Assembly (NCBI GenBank): GCA_900555635.1
Contig: USLU01000051.1
Span: 1 to 35,020, forward strand
DNA length: 35,020 bases
Direction: 5' to 3'
Origin: an uncultured Bacteroides sp.
GTDB lineage: Bacteria; Bacteroidota; Bacteroidia; Bacteroidales; Bacteroidaceae
Shown here one piece after another: positions 25,224 to 33,827 of this stretch. Position 1 is the first letter of the stretch, and the number at the start of each line of letters is the position of its first letter. The position numbers were made by a program, and so were the translations under genes. Below the pieces are notes generated by a model. That model was not told where the DNA came from. It worked only from the letters and a program-made list of their open reading frames with translations, and did no database searches.

Positions 25224-26738
25224 CTATTTATCCATTATTGTACAAATTATTTTAGAGGCGACAATTTCTTGTCCAGCCCCTGCCATGTGCACTCCATCAC
25301 CAGCATAATAATCAAGTATTCCTAATAACGGATGATATACATCAACCACACTAAAACCTTTTTTGGAAGCCATATACATCAATTCCGGTATCAAATTATT
25401 TAATCTCTGACTAGCTCCTTGGAACTTTAGACTAATATTTTTCTCTCTGAGAGGAGGAGGAGTTACGAAAATTAATTTTGTATCCGAACCTTTATACAGA
25501 TTATGCATTTTTATCTTATTCAGAAGTTTCTCAAAATTTAGTACAACCTCATTCTGCCTGGCTTCAAATATTCTTTTTGTATCATTAGTTCCTAAACACA
25601 AAATAATATAATCATACTTTTTCTTTTCAACTTGTGCCTGATCTAAATATGAATTGATATTTTTAAGTCCATTCAATCTTTCCTTACCATTATTGTCAAA
25701 CCCAATAGTACGCCCGGCTTCTGAATAATTAATTATTGTAGATTCCGGTAACATCTTCTTCAGTTGTGCAACCCAACCATCTTTTTTCTGTCCATTAGAA
25801 TCACCAATAGTCAGGATATTATATTTTAGGTCTGTAATTTTATTGTAAGGTATCAAACCTAAAGCCTGAGGAATTTGATCATAATCACTCTCAAGAACTG
25901 TTAACTGTATGTTACTATACTTACGTATCAAATAGACATCACAACCAAACATCCTTCTATTCTTTTTGCAGTCAAAATTACTACGTTCACCCAATAAACA
26001 AAATATTTCGTAACAAGATATAAGGCTAGGATCATTAACCGCCTTCATCTTAATATCATCCATATTCAATATTCCATATTTTAACTCTCCAACTAATCGA
26101 TTGTATATATTCAAAGACGGTGTAACAGAAAGAGAATCTTTATCTCCCCCATTCATCTTAGCATAGATAAACAATCGGGCATCTTTACGCTTTTCAATCA
26201 AACATTGATGTTCTAAAGATAAATCTACATTCAGTGCTCCCCAAACCGAAAAAGATTTCACCGGATAGTTAAGATTCATGTAGCTTGCCAATGTCGCAAC
26301 GCCACCTTTTCCTGAACCTATTATATGAACATCATTGGGATTGGCATTAGTTTGTCTTAATGCATATCGAATTGCATCCTCAATATGGGCCAACATTTCA
26401 AGAATACTCACTACACTCACTTCTTGATTGACTTCTTCTAAATTCGGATGAATATAATTCCAGCCACGAGCTATAATTTCTTTGATTAAAGGATTCTTCT
26501 GTACAGAATCATTATTCCAAGTATCAAGATTCACCACCAAAGGCTGAGGACTTTTGCAAATAGTCTTATACATAAGTGCTCGCCGAATAGTGCCATCTTT
26601 AACAGAAGGAATCTCCACGTTCCTCAGTGCAGAATCCCAATTAGTCTCCACTGCATTATCACAAATCATTTTATTTTGAGCAAACATTTGTAAAAATGAC
26701 AAGCCCCCCAAAAGAAATATAAACGTAATCTTTCTCAT
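25224..26738 (-). CDS. Two-domain SGNH esterase with degenerate alpha/beta-hydrolase domain
   Basis: A 504-residue secreted protein. The ATG at 26736-26738 is chosen because it leads straight into a signal peptide (MRKITFIFLLGGLSFLQMFAQ) and lies downstream of the promoter motif; a 37-residue longer reading exists. The first half (about 25-300) resembles secreted alpha/beta hydrolases, but the nucleophile elbow GxSxGG reads GSGKGG, with Gly at position 143 where Ser is expected. This domain is probably not catalytic. The second half is an SGNH hydrolase with GDSNG (S314), LGTND, and DGVH (D481, H484), all intact. It is probably an esterase acting on pectin substituents. It leads a short operon with the CE4 gene and has an operator-like element upstream. 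Confidence 0.82.
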   Translation of the reverse strand: MRKITFIFLLGGLSFLQMFAQNKMICDNAVETNWDSALRNVEIPSVKDGTIRRALMYKTICKSPQPLVVNLDTWNNDSVQKNPLIKEIIARGWNYIHPNLEEVNQEVSVVSILEMLAHIEDAIRYALRQTNANPNDVHIIGSGKGGVATLASYMNLNYPVKSFSVWGALNVDLSLEHQCLIEKRKDARLFIYAKMNGGDKDSLSVTPSLNIYNRLVGELKYGILNMDDIKMKAVNDPSLISCYEIFCLLGERSNFDCKKNRRMFGCDVYLIRKYSNIQLTVLESDYDQIPQALGLIPYNKITDLKYNILTIGDSNGQKKDGWVAQLKKMLPESTIINYSEAGRTIGFDNNGKERLNGLKNINSYLDQAQVEKKKYDYIILCLGTNDTKRIFEARQNEVVLNFEKLLNKIKMHNLYKGSDTKLIFVTPPPLREKNISLKFQGASQRLNNLIPELMYMASKKGFSVVDVYHPLLGILDYYAGDGVHMAGAGQEIVASKIICTIMDK

Positions 26739-26795
26739 GATTATTCTATTTTTACTAGCTTTCATTATTTTAGCTCTTACTATGCAAAAGAAGCG

Positions 26796-26803
26796 CAAAT
26801 TTA
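26796..26803 (-). promoter_or_regulatory. Promoter -7 motif of the SGNH-CE4 operon
   Basis: On the minus strand TAAATTTG matches TAnnTTTG and lies 57 bases before the chosen start. The shared 38-bp element ends 9 bases upstream. The match supports starting the gene at 26738, since the longer reading frame would begin upstream of this promoter. Confidence 0.5.
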
Positions 26804-26812
26804 TGAATACAG

Positions 26813-26850
26813 CCTTAATCACCATACATTTATATGTATTCCTGTTCAAA
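26813..26850 (-). promoter_or_regulatory. Candidate HTCS operator, copy 2
   Basis: Read on the minus strand, this is the same 38-bp layout as the element at 6848-6885: TTTGAAC, GG, TACAT, AAATGTA and a final AAGG, each at the same offset, 27 of 38 bases identical. Both copies face a PUL gene. It lies in the divergent region between the SGNH esterase gene and the GH2-GH28 pair, so it could serve both directions. Confidence 0.5.
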
Positions 26851-26938
26851 ATATACCATCACCTGATTTTTGCGATTTGTTTTGCATCATAATACTTGTT
26901 TTCGTACTATATTACAGGAATAAGAGAATACAACGCCC

Positions 26939-26946
26939 TATATTTG
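26939..26946 (+). promoter_or_regulatory. Promoter -7 motif of the GH2-GH28 operon
   Basis: TATATTTG matches TAnnTTTG and lies 40 bases before the GH2 start codon. A segment (26897-26913) resembling part of the susC promoter region lies 25 bases upstream. Confidence 0.5.
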
Positions 26947-26986
26947 CCAATAAAAATTCTGCATAATAATTATAACTTAATAATTT

Positions 26987-29041
26987 ATGAAACACAAATT
27001 ATCCACTTTATGCCTCGTTATTATCGGGCTCTTGTTCCATTCTTCTATCCTTGCAGAGAACCATCCTCGCACCTCTATTCTATTGGATAAAGGCTGGGGA
27101 TATAAACCACTCACCAGTAATAAGAAAGATGCATCACTTACTCCGGTAACCCTTCCTCACACTTGGAATGCGAATTATCTGGAAGGTACCACAACATACA
27201 ATCGGGAAATGATGGTATATAAACGTGATTTGGAAATTACTCCGGAAATGAAAGATAAACGACTTTTCCTCTATTTCGAAGGTGTCAATTCTGCCGCTGA
27301 CATTTTCATAAATTACCGGACTGTAGGACAACATCTAGGTGGCTACACGGCTTTTTGCTTCGAAATCACAGATTTTGTACAGAATGGTAATAATGATCTG
27401 GAAGTGTGGGTAAGCAATGCATATCGTACAGACATCCTGCCAATTAGCGGAGACTTTAATATCTACGGTGGAATCCACCGTCCTTGTCATCTGATTATAA
27501 CAGAAAAGAATTGCATCTCTCCTGTATTCTATGCCTCGCCAGGAGTGTTTATCCATCAGAATAGAATTACCAAGCAACAAGCCGAAATCTGTGTAGAGAG
27601 TATTCTTTCTTTAAAAGAAGTAAAATCCGGTCTGAAACTGAAAACAACCATCACAGATACTAATGGAAAAGAAGTGACCAGCAATATAACAGCAGTCAGT
27701 GAGGAGACCGTTAAACAGCCACTTACAATCACTAATCCTATTCTTTGGAATGGAAAAGAGAATCCTTATTTATACAACGTATCAGTAGAACTATATGATG
27801 GCGACAAAGTAATTGATAAAGTAACTCAAAAAACGGGATTCCGCTACTTTCATGCTGACCCGGAAAAAGGTTTCTTCCTAAACGGAAAATACCTGAACCT
27901 CTATGGTTTCTGCCGTCATGAGGATGTAAAAGGTAAAGGAAGTGCTTTACAGCAAGAAGATTATGATAAAGACATAAGCCTGATAAAAGAAGTAGGTGCG
28001 ACCGCTATGCGTTTGGCACATTATCCACACGCAGAACCCATGTACGACTTATGCGATCAAAACGGAATTATATTATGGACAGAAATCCCGATGTGCGGTC
28101 CCGGCGGATATGCATATACCGGCTATTTACACAATAAAGGATTCGAGGATAACGCCAGGCAATCCCTGAAAGAACTGGTATATCAAAAATTCAATCACCC
28201 TTCTATTTGTTTTTGGGGAATATTCAATGAGCTATTGATTACCGACAATAAGAAATTTCAAGAATATGATAATCCGGTTCCTTTTGTTAGAGAAATTAAT
28301 GAATTGTATAAAAAACTGGATCCGTCCCGTCTGACTGCTTTTGCAACTTGTGTAGACCAAACTAATTATCTGGGTTGTTCCGATCTTATTGCTTGGAATA
28401 AATATTTCGGTTGGAAAACCTCTCAACAATCTGCCGAAAAGTTTTTTGATGATGTAAAAAAGAACTCTAATAACCAGCCAGTGGGAGTATCGGAATATGG
28501 AGCCGGCGCCAGTATCCATCAACACGCATGTCCCCTCGACCATAATACCCAACGTCCTAAAAGAGAACATCCTGAAGAATATCAGGCAATCTGTCACGAA
28601 GGTTATTGGACAGCATTTACCGAACGCCCCTATTTATGGGCTAAGTTTATCTGGCAATTCGCAGATGCACAATCCTCTATCCGACAGGAAGGAGATACAG
28701 ATGGTATTAACGACAAAGGTACTATTACCTATGATCGCAAAGTAAAAAAAGATGTCTTCTACTTTTATAAAGCGAACTGGAATTCGAAACCGATGCTCTA
28801 CATTTGTAGCCGTAGATTCACCGAACGTACTAATCCAAACACGTTAGTCAAAGTATATAGCAACCTAAATGAGGCAACTCTGTATCTTAATGACAAAAAA
28901 ATCGGTAAACAGAAAAAAGATAAGGTTAACCGGATCATATGGGATAATATAACCCTTTCTCCCGGAGAAAATGTCATTCGTGTAGAAGGGAAGTCCGGAA
29001 AAGAAATATTGAATGATACTTGTATATGGACACTTAAATAA
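26987..29041 (+). CDS. GH2 beta-galactosidase-type enzyme
   Basis: A 684-residue secreted enzyme with signal peptide (to about SSILAEN). It has the classical GH2 layout: jelly-roll sugar-binding domain (about 25-180), Ig-like domain (190-300), TIM barrel (305-590) and a C-terminal DUF4982-like beta domain. Both catalytic glutamates are present: the acid/base E415 in NHPSICFWGIFNEL and the nucleophile E503 in GVSEYGAG. Most secreted PUL members of this kind remove terminal beta-galactose, which fits RG-I side chains, though GH2 also includes glucuronidases and arabinosidases. It is unrelated in detail to the three 990-residue GH2 proteins. It is followed 14 bases later by GH28 in the same operon. 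Confidence 0.92.
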   Translation: MKHKLSTLCLVIIGLLFHSSILAENHPRTSILLDKGWGYKPLTSNKKDASLTPVTLPHTWNANYLEGTTTYNREMMVYKRDLEITPEMKDKRLFLYFEGVNSAADIFINYRTVGQHLGGYTAFCFEITDFVQNGNNDLEVWVSNAYRTDILPISGDFNIYGGIHRPCHLIITEKNCISPVFYASPGVFIHQNRITKQQAEICVESILSLKEVKSGLKLKTTITDTNGKEVTSNITAVSEETVKQPLTITNPILWNGKENPYLYNVSVELYDGDKVIDKVTQKTGFRYFHADPEKGFFLNGKYLNLYGFCRHEDVKGKGSALQQEDYDKDISLIKEVGATAMRLAHYPHAEPMYDLCDQNGIILWTEIPMCGPGGYAYTGYLHNKGFEDNARQSLKELVYQKFNHPSICFWGIFNELLITDNKKFQEYDNPVPFVREINELYKKLDPSRLTAFATCVDQTNYLGCSDLIAWNKYFGWKTSQQSAEKFFDDVKKNSNNQPVGVSEYGAGASIHQHACPLDHNTQRPKREHPEEYQAICHEGYWTAFTERPYLWAKFIWQFADAQSSIRQEGDTDGINDKGTITYDRKVKKDVFYFYKANWNSKPMLYICSRRFTERTNPNTLVKVYSNLNEATLYLNDKKIGKQKKDKVNRIIWDNITLSPGENVIRVEGKSGKEILNDTCIWTLK

Positions 29042-29055
29042 ACTTCTTGATAGTT

Positions 29056-30666
29056 ATGAGAATTTATAAACCGTATTTATTAATGGCTTTGACACTTCCC
29101 TTTTTGTCAGTCTCTTGTCAGCCTCAAGTCGAATCTGCAAAGATTGTAACTATAGATAAGGTAGGCGCCATTGCCATGCCGGAAGAAATTGCCCCTATTG
29201 GCAAAATACCGTTTCAGATGCCTGATCTTAAAAGGCCTGTCTTTCCTGAATTGACAGTCAACATATCAGATAAGGGAGCCAAAGCAGATGAACCTATCAC
29301 TCTTATTGTCAATCAAACGATCATGGACGTTCACAATCGAGGGGGGGGGACTGTCGTCATCCCCAAAGGGAAATGGAAATCAGGGCGTATTGTGCTAAAA
29401 AGCAATGTGAACCTCCACTTAGAAGACGAAGCCGAAATAGAATTTCCCGGAACCGTAGAAAGTTATTTACCTGCAGTGTTCACTCGCCACGAAGGAATTG
29501 AAATTATGGGAGCCGGGGCATTCATCTATGCAAATGGAGAAAATAATATAGCTGTGACCGGCAAGGGCATTATTTATGGTCCAGCTATGAATGCGGAGAT
29601 CAGACAACTACCTAATGGAAATACTGTAGTTGAAAATGACATATCGTCAACCACTCCGGTAGCGCAACGAATATTTGACGGTATGAACGGAAGGGGATTC
29701 TATCGCCCAAAAACAATCTCGCCCATTAACTGTACTAATGTATTGGTTGAAGGTATTACTATGGAACGCAGCGCATTCTGGAACATCTGTCCGATTTACT
29801 GTGAAAATGTAATAATCCGTGGTATTACTGTAAATTCGATTGGAGTTCCCAGTGGCGATGGTATCGACATTGAATCCTGTAAGAATGTACTGATAGAATA
29901 CTCCACACTCAATTGTGGAGATGATTGCTTCACTTTAAAAGCCGGACGCGCTGAGGATGGACTACGTGTAGGTAAGGCTACCGAGAATGTCGTAATCCGC
30001 TATTCATTGGCCAAAGACGGACATGGTGGCATTACTTGTGGAAGTGAAACTGCAGGTGGAATAGAGAATATTTACCTACATGACTGTGTGTTCGATGGAA
30101 CACAAGTAGGAATACGGTTTAAAACCCGCCGCAATCGAGCCGGAGGAGTATCTGATATTCTATATGAAAATATACGCATGACGAATGTAGGAGAAGCTTT
30201 TAAGTGGGATTTGCTTGGCAGCAAACGATATATGGGAGAATTGGCCAGTCGCATTCCACCAAGAGCTGTGAACAGACTGACTCCTGTCATAAAAGATATA
30301 AAGATAAGGAACTTTATTGTAGAATCAGCCCATAAAGTATTAAGCATCAATGGCATTCCGGAAGTACCCTGTAGCAATATTCTTATTGAGAACGGCAAAA
30401 TCAACAGTCAAGAACTCATTACTGCAATGAATGATGTTAACGGATTTATCTTACGTAATCTGGAAATCAACTCACAAGATAATAAAATTAGTATTTTGGA
30501 CGGACAAAATATCCTATTCGACAATGTACTTTTTACAGTTCCAGCGGGAGAATTATATACCAACATTAGAGGTGAAAAATCTAGAAATATTGTTTATCAA
30601 GACGAGAAATCAAAAATAATATGTACACATGAAAAAACAATAAAGGTAAAACAACTTACTCATTAA
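29056..30666 (+). CDS. GH28 rhamnogalacturonan or polygalacturonan hydrolase
   Basis: A 536-residue lipoprotein (lipobox LSVSC) with a right-handed beta-helix. I start at the ATG at 29056; an upstream TTG at 29047 is in frame but less likely. Family catalytic motifs are visible: GDGIDIES with D268 and D271, CGDDC with D289 and D290, GHGG with H323, and RFKT with K356. The N-terminal GGGTVVIPKG motif, residues 96-105, is encoded by an unbroken run of nine G bases. GH28 hydrolyses galacturonic acid linkages by inversion. Given PL11 and GH105 in the same locus, the likely substrate is the RG-I backbone or its oligosaccharides. It is co-transcribed with the upstream GH2 and ends at a strong terminator. 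Confidence 0.93.
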   Translation: MRIYKPYLLMALTLPFLSVSCQPQVESAKIVTIDKVGAIAMPEEIAPIGKIPFQMPDLKRPVFPELTVNISDKGAKADEPITLIVNQTIMDVHNRGGGTVVIPKGKWKSGRIVLKSNVNLHLEDEAEIEFPGTVESYLPAVFTRHEGIEIMGAGAFIYANGENNIAVTGKGIIYGPAMNAEIRQLPNGNTVVENDISSTTPVAQRIFDGMNGRGFYRPKTISPINCTNVLVEGITMERSAFWNICPIYCENVIIRGITVNSIGVPSGDGIDIESCKNVLIEYSTLNCGDDCFTLKAGRAEDGLRVGKATENVVIRYSLAKDGHGGITCGSETAGGIENIYLHDCVFDGTQVGIRFKTRRNRAGGVSDILYENIRMTNVGEAFKWDLLGSKRYMGELASRIPPRAVNRLTPVIKDIKIRNFIVESAHKVLSINGIPEVPCSNILIENGKINSQELITAMNDVNGFILRNLEINSQDNKISILDGQNILFDNVLFTVPAGELYTNIRGEKSRNIVYQDEKSKIICTHEKTIKVKQLTH

Positions 30667-30703
30667 TTAAGATATTCCCCTCTCTTATCAGTTTTCAATA
30701 GGT

Positions 30704-30737
30704 AAGGGCTTCTCAAACAAAATGAGGAGCCCTTTTT
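30704..30737 (+). terminator. Intrinsic terminator of the GH2-GH28 operon
   Basis: AAGGGCTTCTCA and TGAGGAGCCCTT form a stem with one G-T pair and a short A-rich loop, followed by TTT and ATT. It begins 38 bases after the GH28 stop codon. Confidence 0.8.
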
Positions 30738-30751
30738 ATTAGTCTTCAAAG

Positions 30752-30791
30752 AATAAACCCCAACCAATTCAAATTAAAGAACTAGCCGGGG
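30752..30791 (-). terminator. Probable terminator of the GH105-GH2 transcript
   Basis: On the minus strand CCCCGGCTAGTTC pairs (four G-T wobbles) with GAATTGGTTGGGG and is followed by TTTATTC. It lies 26 bases past the stop of GH2 paralog C and faces the plus-strand terminator of GH28. Confidence 0.55.
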
Positions 30792-30816
30792 CAACCTTAA
30801 ACAAACACAATCCTAT

Positions 30817-33792
30817 TTATTTCTTTAGTGTTTCCAAAAATTCAACTTCCACTATTCTCAATTCATTATTTGTTTTTTCACCGCCTTTTACCCTAAGAAG
30901 GTCAAGATCACCAGCATTAGGCTCAACAACTTCCACTATTTGTCCGAAAGCATCCGATTCTTTTGCCTCTCCCTTCAACTTGATAGTTATTTTATCCGTT
31001 CGTACAGGCTTGACAGATAGATGAATATACCCCAAACTCTTTTCCGTATTTCCACTCCAAACAAGTTTATCATCTGCAAAAATCTCCAAAGGATAAGAAC
31101 GTTTCCGCCAACCAGTCAATTTAATGCAAATATCATCTATTTCTGCTTTTCTCTCCAAATGATAAGTAATCCATGCCGTACTCAATTTTCCATCATTTTT
31201 CCATTCACTTAATTCGTTACTATCATAACTATAAATAGCCTGTTCACTATTTATTCCGGCAATAGCGGATTTTATTCCTACGTCTACTTTTGAGTCCTGA
31301 TAAGAAGGAGTCAACGGGGTTTCACCACGGTCAAACCGACTAATCAACTTTTCACTTGGAAAAAACGTGCTAAGTCCGTCCTTTACTTCAACAGGATTAG
31401 AGGTTAATGATAGCTCTGCTGAAGGTAAACCAGCTGTCGTAGCCCTTACCATGATATTACCCGCCTGTTCAGTCGAACGAATCAAAGTTCTTGTTATACC
31501 ACACTCGACAGGAAGCTCTTTAGCCAATACATAATTGTCTGTAGCTTGCGCAATGCCTCCACGCCATTCGGCAGGTCCTTGCAAATCAAATTTAATCATA
31601 TTATCAGCAAGCGGACATCTATCACCATTCGCATCTACAACCTCAACCTGCAGTATAGCCAAGTCAGCCCCATCTGCAAAAAGTCCCTTTGGTCCATGCA
31701 TAAATGTGAGTTTCAGATGATGAGGTTCTCCTATCGTTTTTATAGAATAACGGCTCAATTCTTTGTTATTCTCGCCATAGCTCACTGCTTCAATTATTCC
31801 TTTCTCCCACTGGACAGAATCAAACGTAAATAAAAAACGATAATCCTGTTTGCCGAAGCCCTTTGATTTACCATTTACAAATAATTCTACTTTATCACCT
31901 GAAGAAACCACATACACAGGTTTAATCACTTTAGATGTATAATTCCAGTGACCAATGATATATGTATGTTCCTTTTCCGTATCAACCCAACCGTCCCACA
32001 TGGCTTTATGAGCAAAAAATCCATCTTTAGGTATTCTCAACGGATCCACGACTCCACTCCGGCGATAATTTTCTTCACCACGACTATGCGTCTGTGTGTC
32101 CGAGAAAATAATTTTAGCACCACCGGAGCTAACTCTCCTTCCGGTACCCGGCCGTTCACGCCAATAATCATACCAACGCCGAATCAATTCTACAGCAAAC
32201 ATATCTTGATTATGATTATAGGCACTTGCATCCTGCCCTCTATACAAAGGTCCTGCTCCTTCCTTATGAAAAGGATAGCTATATTCATCCCAATACTTAC
32301 GCAGACCTTCATCACGACAATATTCGGTGGCAAACATCGGATGATGCTCACTCTTATTTATATAAAGCATTTCACCGCCCCATTCAGCTTCACGGATATC
32401 CAGCATCTCACGAGAACCTATTGCTCTTCCCCCATAAGGATCGTACATATCACGAATAGCTATCATTTCAAGCATATGTTCACGACTTATAGACTCATTA
32501 CCTGATTCGTAAAACAATATACTCGGATTATTCTTAAAGTAGATGATAGCATCACGCATTAGCTCCAAACGCTGTCCCCACCAACGGCCAACGGCATCTT
32601 TTTCTGCATCTCCGGCAGGCATTACCTGTATCACTCCTACTCTGTCACATGATTCAACATCTTGCTTCCAAGGTGTAACATGCATCCATCTAAAGAAATT
32701 CGCATTATGCTCAATCAACAAGCCATTAGAATAGTCACTCATCCAAGGTGGTACCGATATGCCTACTCCCGGCCATTCATTACTTGTACGCTGGGCGTAT
32801 CCTTTCATTTGCAAAACCCGGTCATTCAGCCATATCTTTCCGCCACTAAAACGAGTCTTTCTGAAACCTGTTTTAGTTACTACTTCGTCAACAATCCTGT
32901 TATCCACTATCAACCTTGTCTTTACATCATAAAGATAACCATATCCCCAACTCCAGAAATGCAGATTTTCCAATTCTTTGGCAGCTTTTAGCTTTACTGT
33001 CTCTTTAGATTTTACTATCACCGGAGCACTTTTAAAAGTACTTACCCAATTGCCGTCGTAATCATATACACATACTTCATAGCTTACATTGCACGATTTA
33101 TCATATTCGTTACGTACTTCAGATTCTGCATTAACAAATGCTTTACGGCTCTTAGTACATATATCTGTCGCATAGATATACACTCCTGTCGTTCGTAAGT
33201 TACTATACAAAGGTAATGTTTGGTATAACTTATCCGTGATATGCAGCCATACGTTTTTAGGAATACCTCCGTAATTAACATTAAAGTTATTGTCGTTCCA
33301 TTGATATCGACTGCCGGTAGCCCGCTCCTTATACTTCCAATCATTATCAGTACGTACAGCTATTACATTCTCCCCAGTAAAATTTAAATACGGTGTCAGA
33401 TCAAAGCCTACAGCCATTACTCCATTTTCATGTAGCCCAATATGTTTACCATTCAAATAAAAATCGGCTCCCTGACGTACTCCTTCAAACTCTATAAATA
33501 CTTTTTTCCCCTTGGCTGTTTTCGGTAGCTTAAAATGTTTACGATACCAGGAAACGGTATCTGTCATTTCTTTAATAGCAACTTTAAAAGCCTCATCTTC
33601 ATTAAAAGCGCGAGGCAGAGTTATTTTCTTCCAATCCTTATCAGTAAAAAATAACTTTTCTCCTCCCTGAACATCACCAATATGCAATAACCATTGAGAA
33701 TTAAAATTGTATTTCTCTCTATTATTAGCCCCCAGTAGCATAGGTATCAGCAGTAAGAGAAATAATAACTTCAAAACTTTAAATCTTCCCAT
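30817..33792 (-). CDS. Large GH2 family enzyme with intact acid/base Glu (paralog C)
   Basis: A 991-residue secreted GH2 protein homologous along its full length to paralogs A and B, with the same domain order (jelly roll, Ig-like, TIM barrel, DUF4982-like, Glyco_hydro2_C5-like, C-terminal discoidin-like). It differs at the key position: NNPSILFYESGNES with Glu433 as the acid/base, and nucleophile E490 in TEYCRDEG. It therefore keeps the complete classical GH2 pair and is the best candidate among the three for an active retaining glycosidase. It follows GH105 by 35 bases and is probably co-transcribed with it. A galactose-type or uronic side chain of RG-I is a likely target; the exact sugar is not decided. 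Confidence 0.92.
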   Translation of the reverse strand: MGRFKVLKLLFLLLLIPMLLGANNREKYNFNSQWLLHIGDVQGGEKLFFTDKDWKKITLPRAFNEDEAFKVAIKEMTDTVSWYRKHFKLPKTAKGKKVFIEFEGVRQGADFYLNGKHIGLHENGVMAVGFDLTPYLNFTGENVIAVRTDNDWKYKERATGSRYQWNDNNFNVNYGGIPKNVWLHITDKLYQTLPLYSNLRTTGVYIYATDICTKSRKAFVNAESEVRNEYDKSCNVSYEVCVYDYDGNWVSTFKSAPVIVKSKETVKLKAAKELENLHFWSWGYGYLYDVKTRLIVDNRIVDEVVTKTGFRKTRFSGGKIWLNDRVLQMKGYAQRTSNEWPGVGISVPPWMSDYSNGLLIEHNANFFRWMHVTPWKQDVESCDRVGVIQVMPAGDAEKDAVGRWWGQRLELMRDAIIYFKNNPSILFYESGNESISREHMLEMIAIRDMYDPYGGRAIGSREMLDIREAEWGGEMLYINKSEHHPMFATEYCRDEGLRKYWDEYSYPFHKEGAGPLYRGQDASAYNHNQDMFAVELIRRWYDYWRERPGTGRRVSSGGAKIIFSDTQTHSRGEENYRRSGVVDPLRIPKDGFFAHKAMWDGWVDTEKEHTYIIGHWNYTSKVIKPVYVVSSGDKVELFVNGKSKGFGKQDYRFLFTFDSVQWEKGIIEAVSYGENNKELSRYSIKTIGEPHHLKLTFMHGPKGLFADGADLAILQVEVVDANGDRCPLADNMIKFDLQGPAEWRGGIAQATDNYVLAKELPVECGITRTLIRSTEQAGNIMVRATTAGLPSAELSLTSNPVEVKDGLSTFFPSEKLISRFDRGETPLTPSYQDSKVDVGIKSAIAGINSEQAIYSYDSNELSEWKNDGKLSTAWITYHLERKAEIDDICIKLTGWRKRSYPLEIFADDKLVWSGNTEKSLGYIHLSVKPVRTDKITIKLKGEAKESDAFGQIVEVVEPNAGDLDLLRVKGGEKTNNELRIVEVEFLETLKK

Positions 33793-33827
33793 ACTTCAAA
33801 ATATCAATGTTTTATCAAGTTTTATCA

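Noticed and set aside
26739..26849. Longer SGNH esterase start adding 37 residues
   Set aside because: It would begin upstream of the -7 promoter motif and bury the signal peptide.
26896..27090. Short plus-strand frame overlapping the start of the GH2 at 26987
   Set aside because: It is out of frame with a gene that has a signal peptide and full GH2 domains, has no recognisable product, and its start lies upstream of the promoter motif.
31948..32505. A 185-codon plus-strand open frame over GH2 paralog C
   Set aside because: Similar antisense frames occur at the same place over paralogs A and B, simply because the GH2 coding sequence is conserved. No start signal or family motif supports it.
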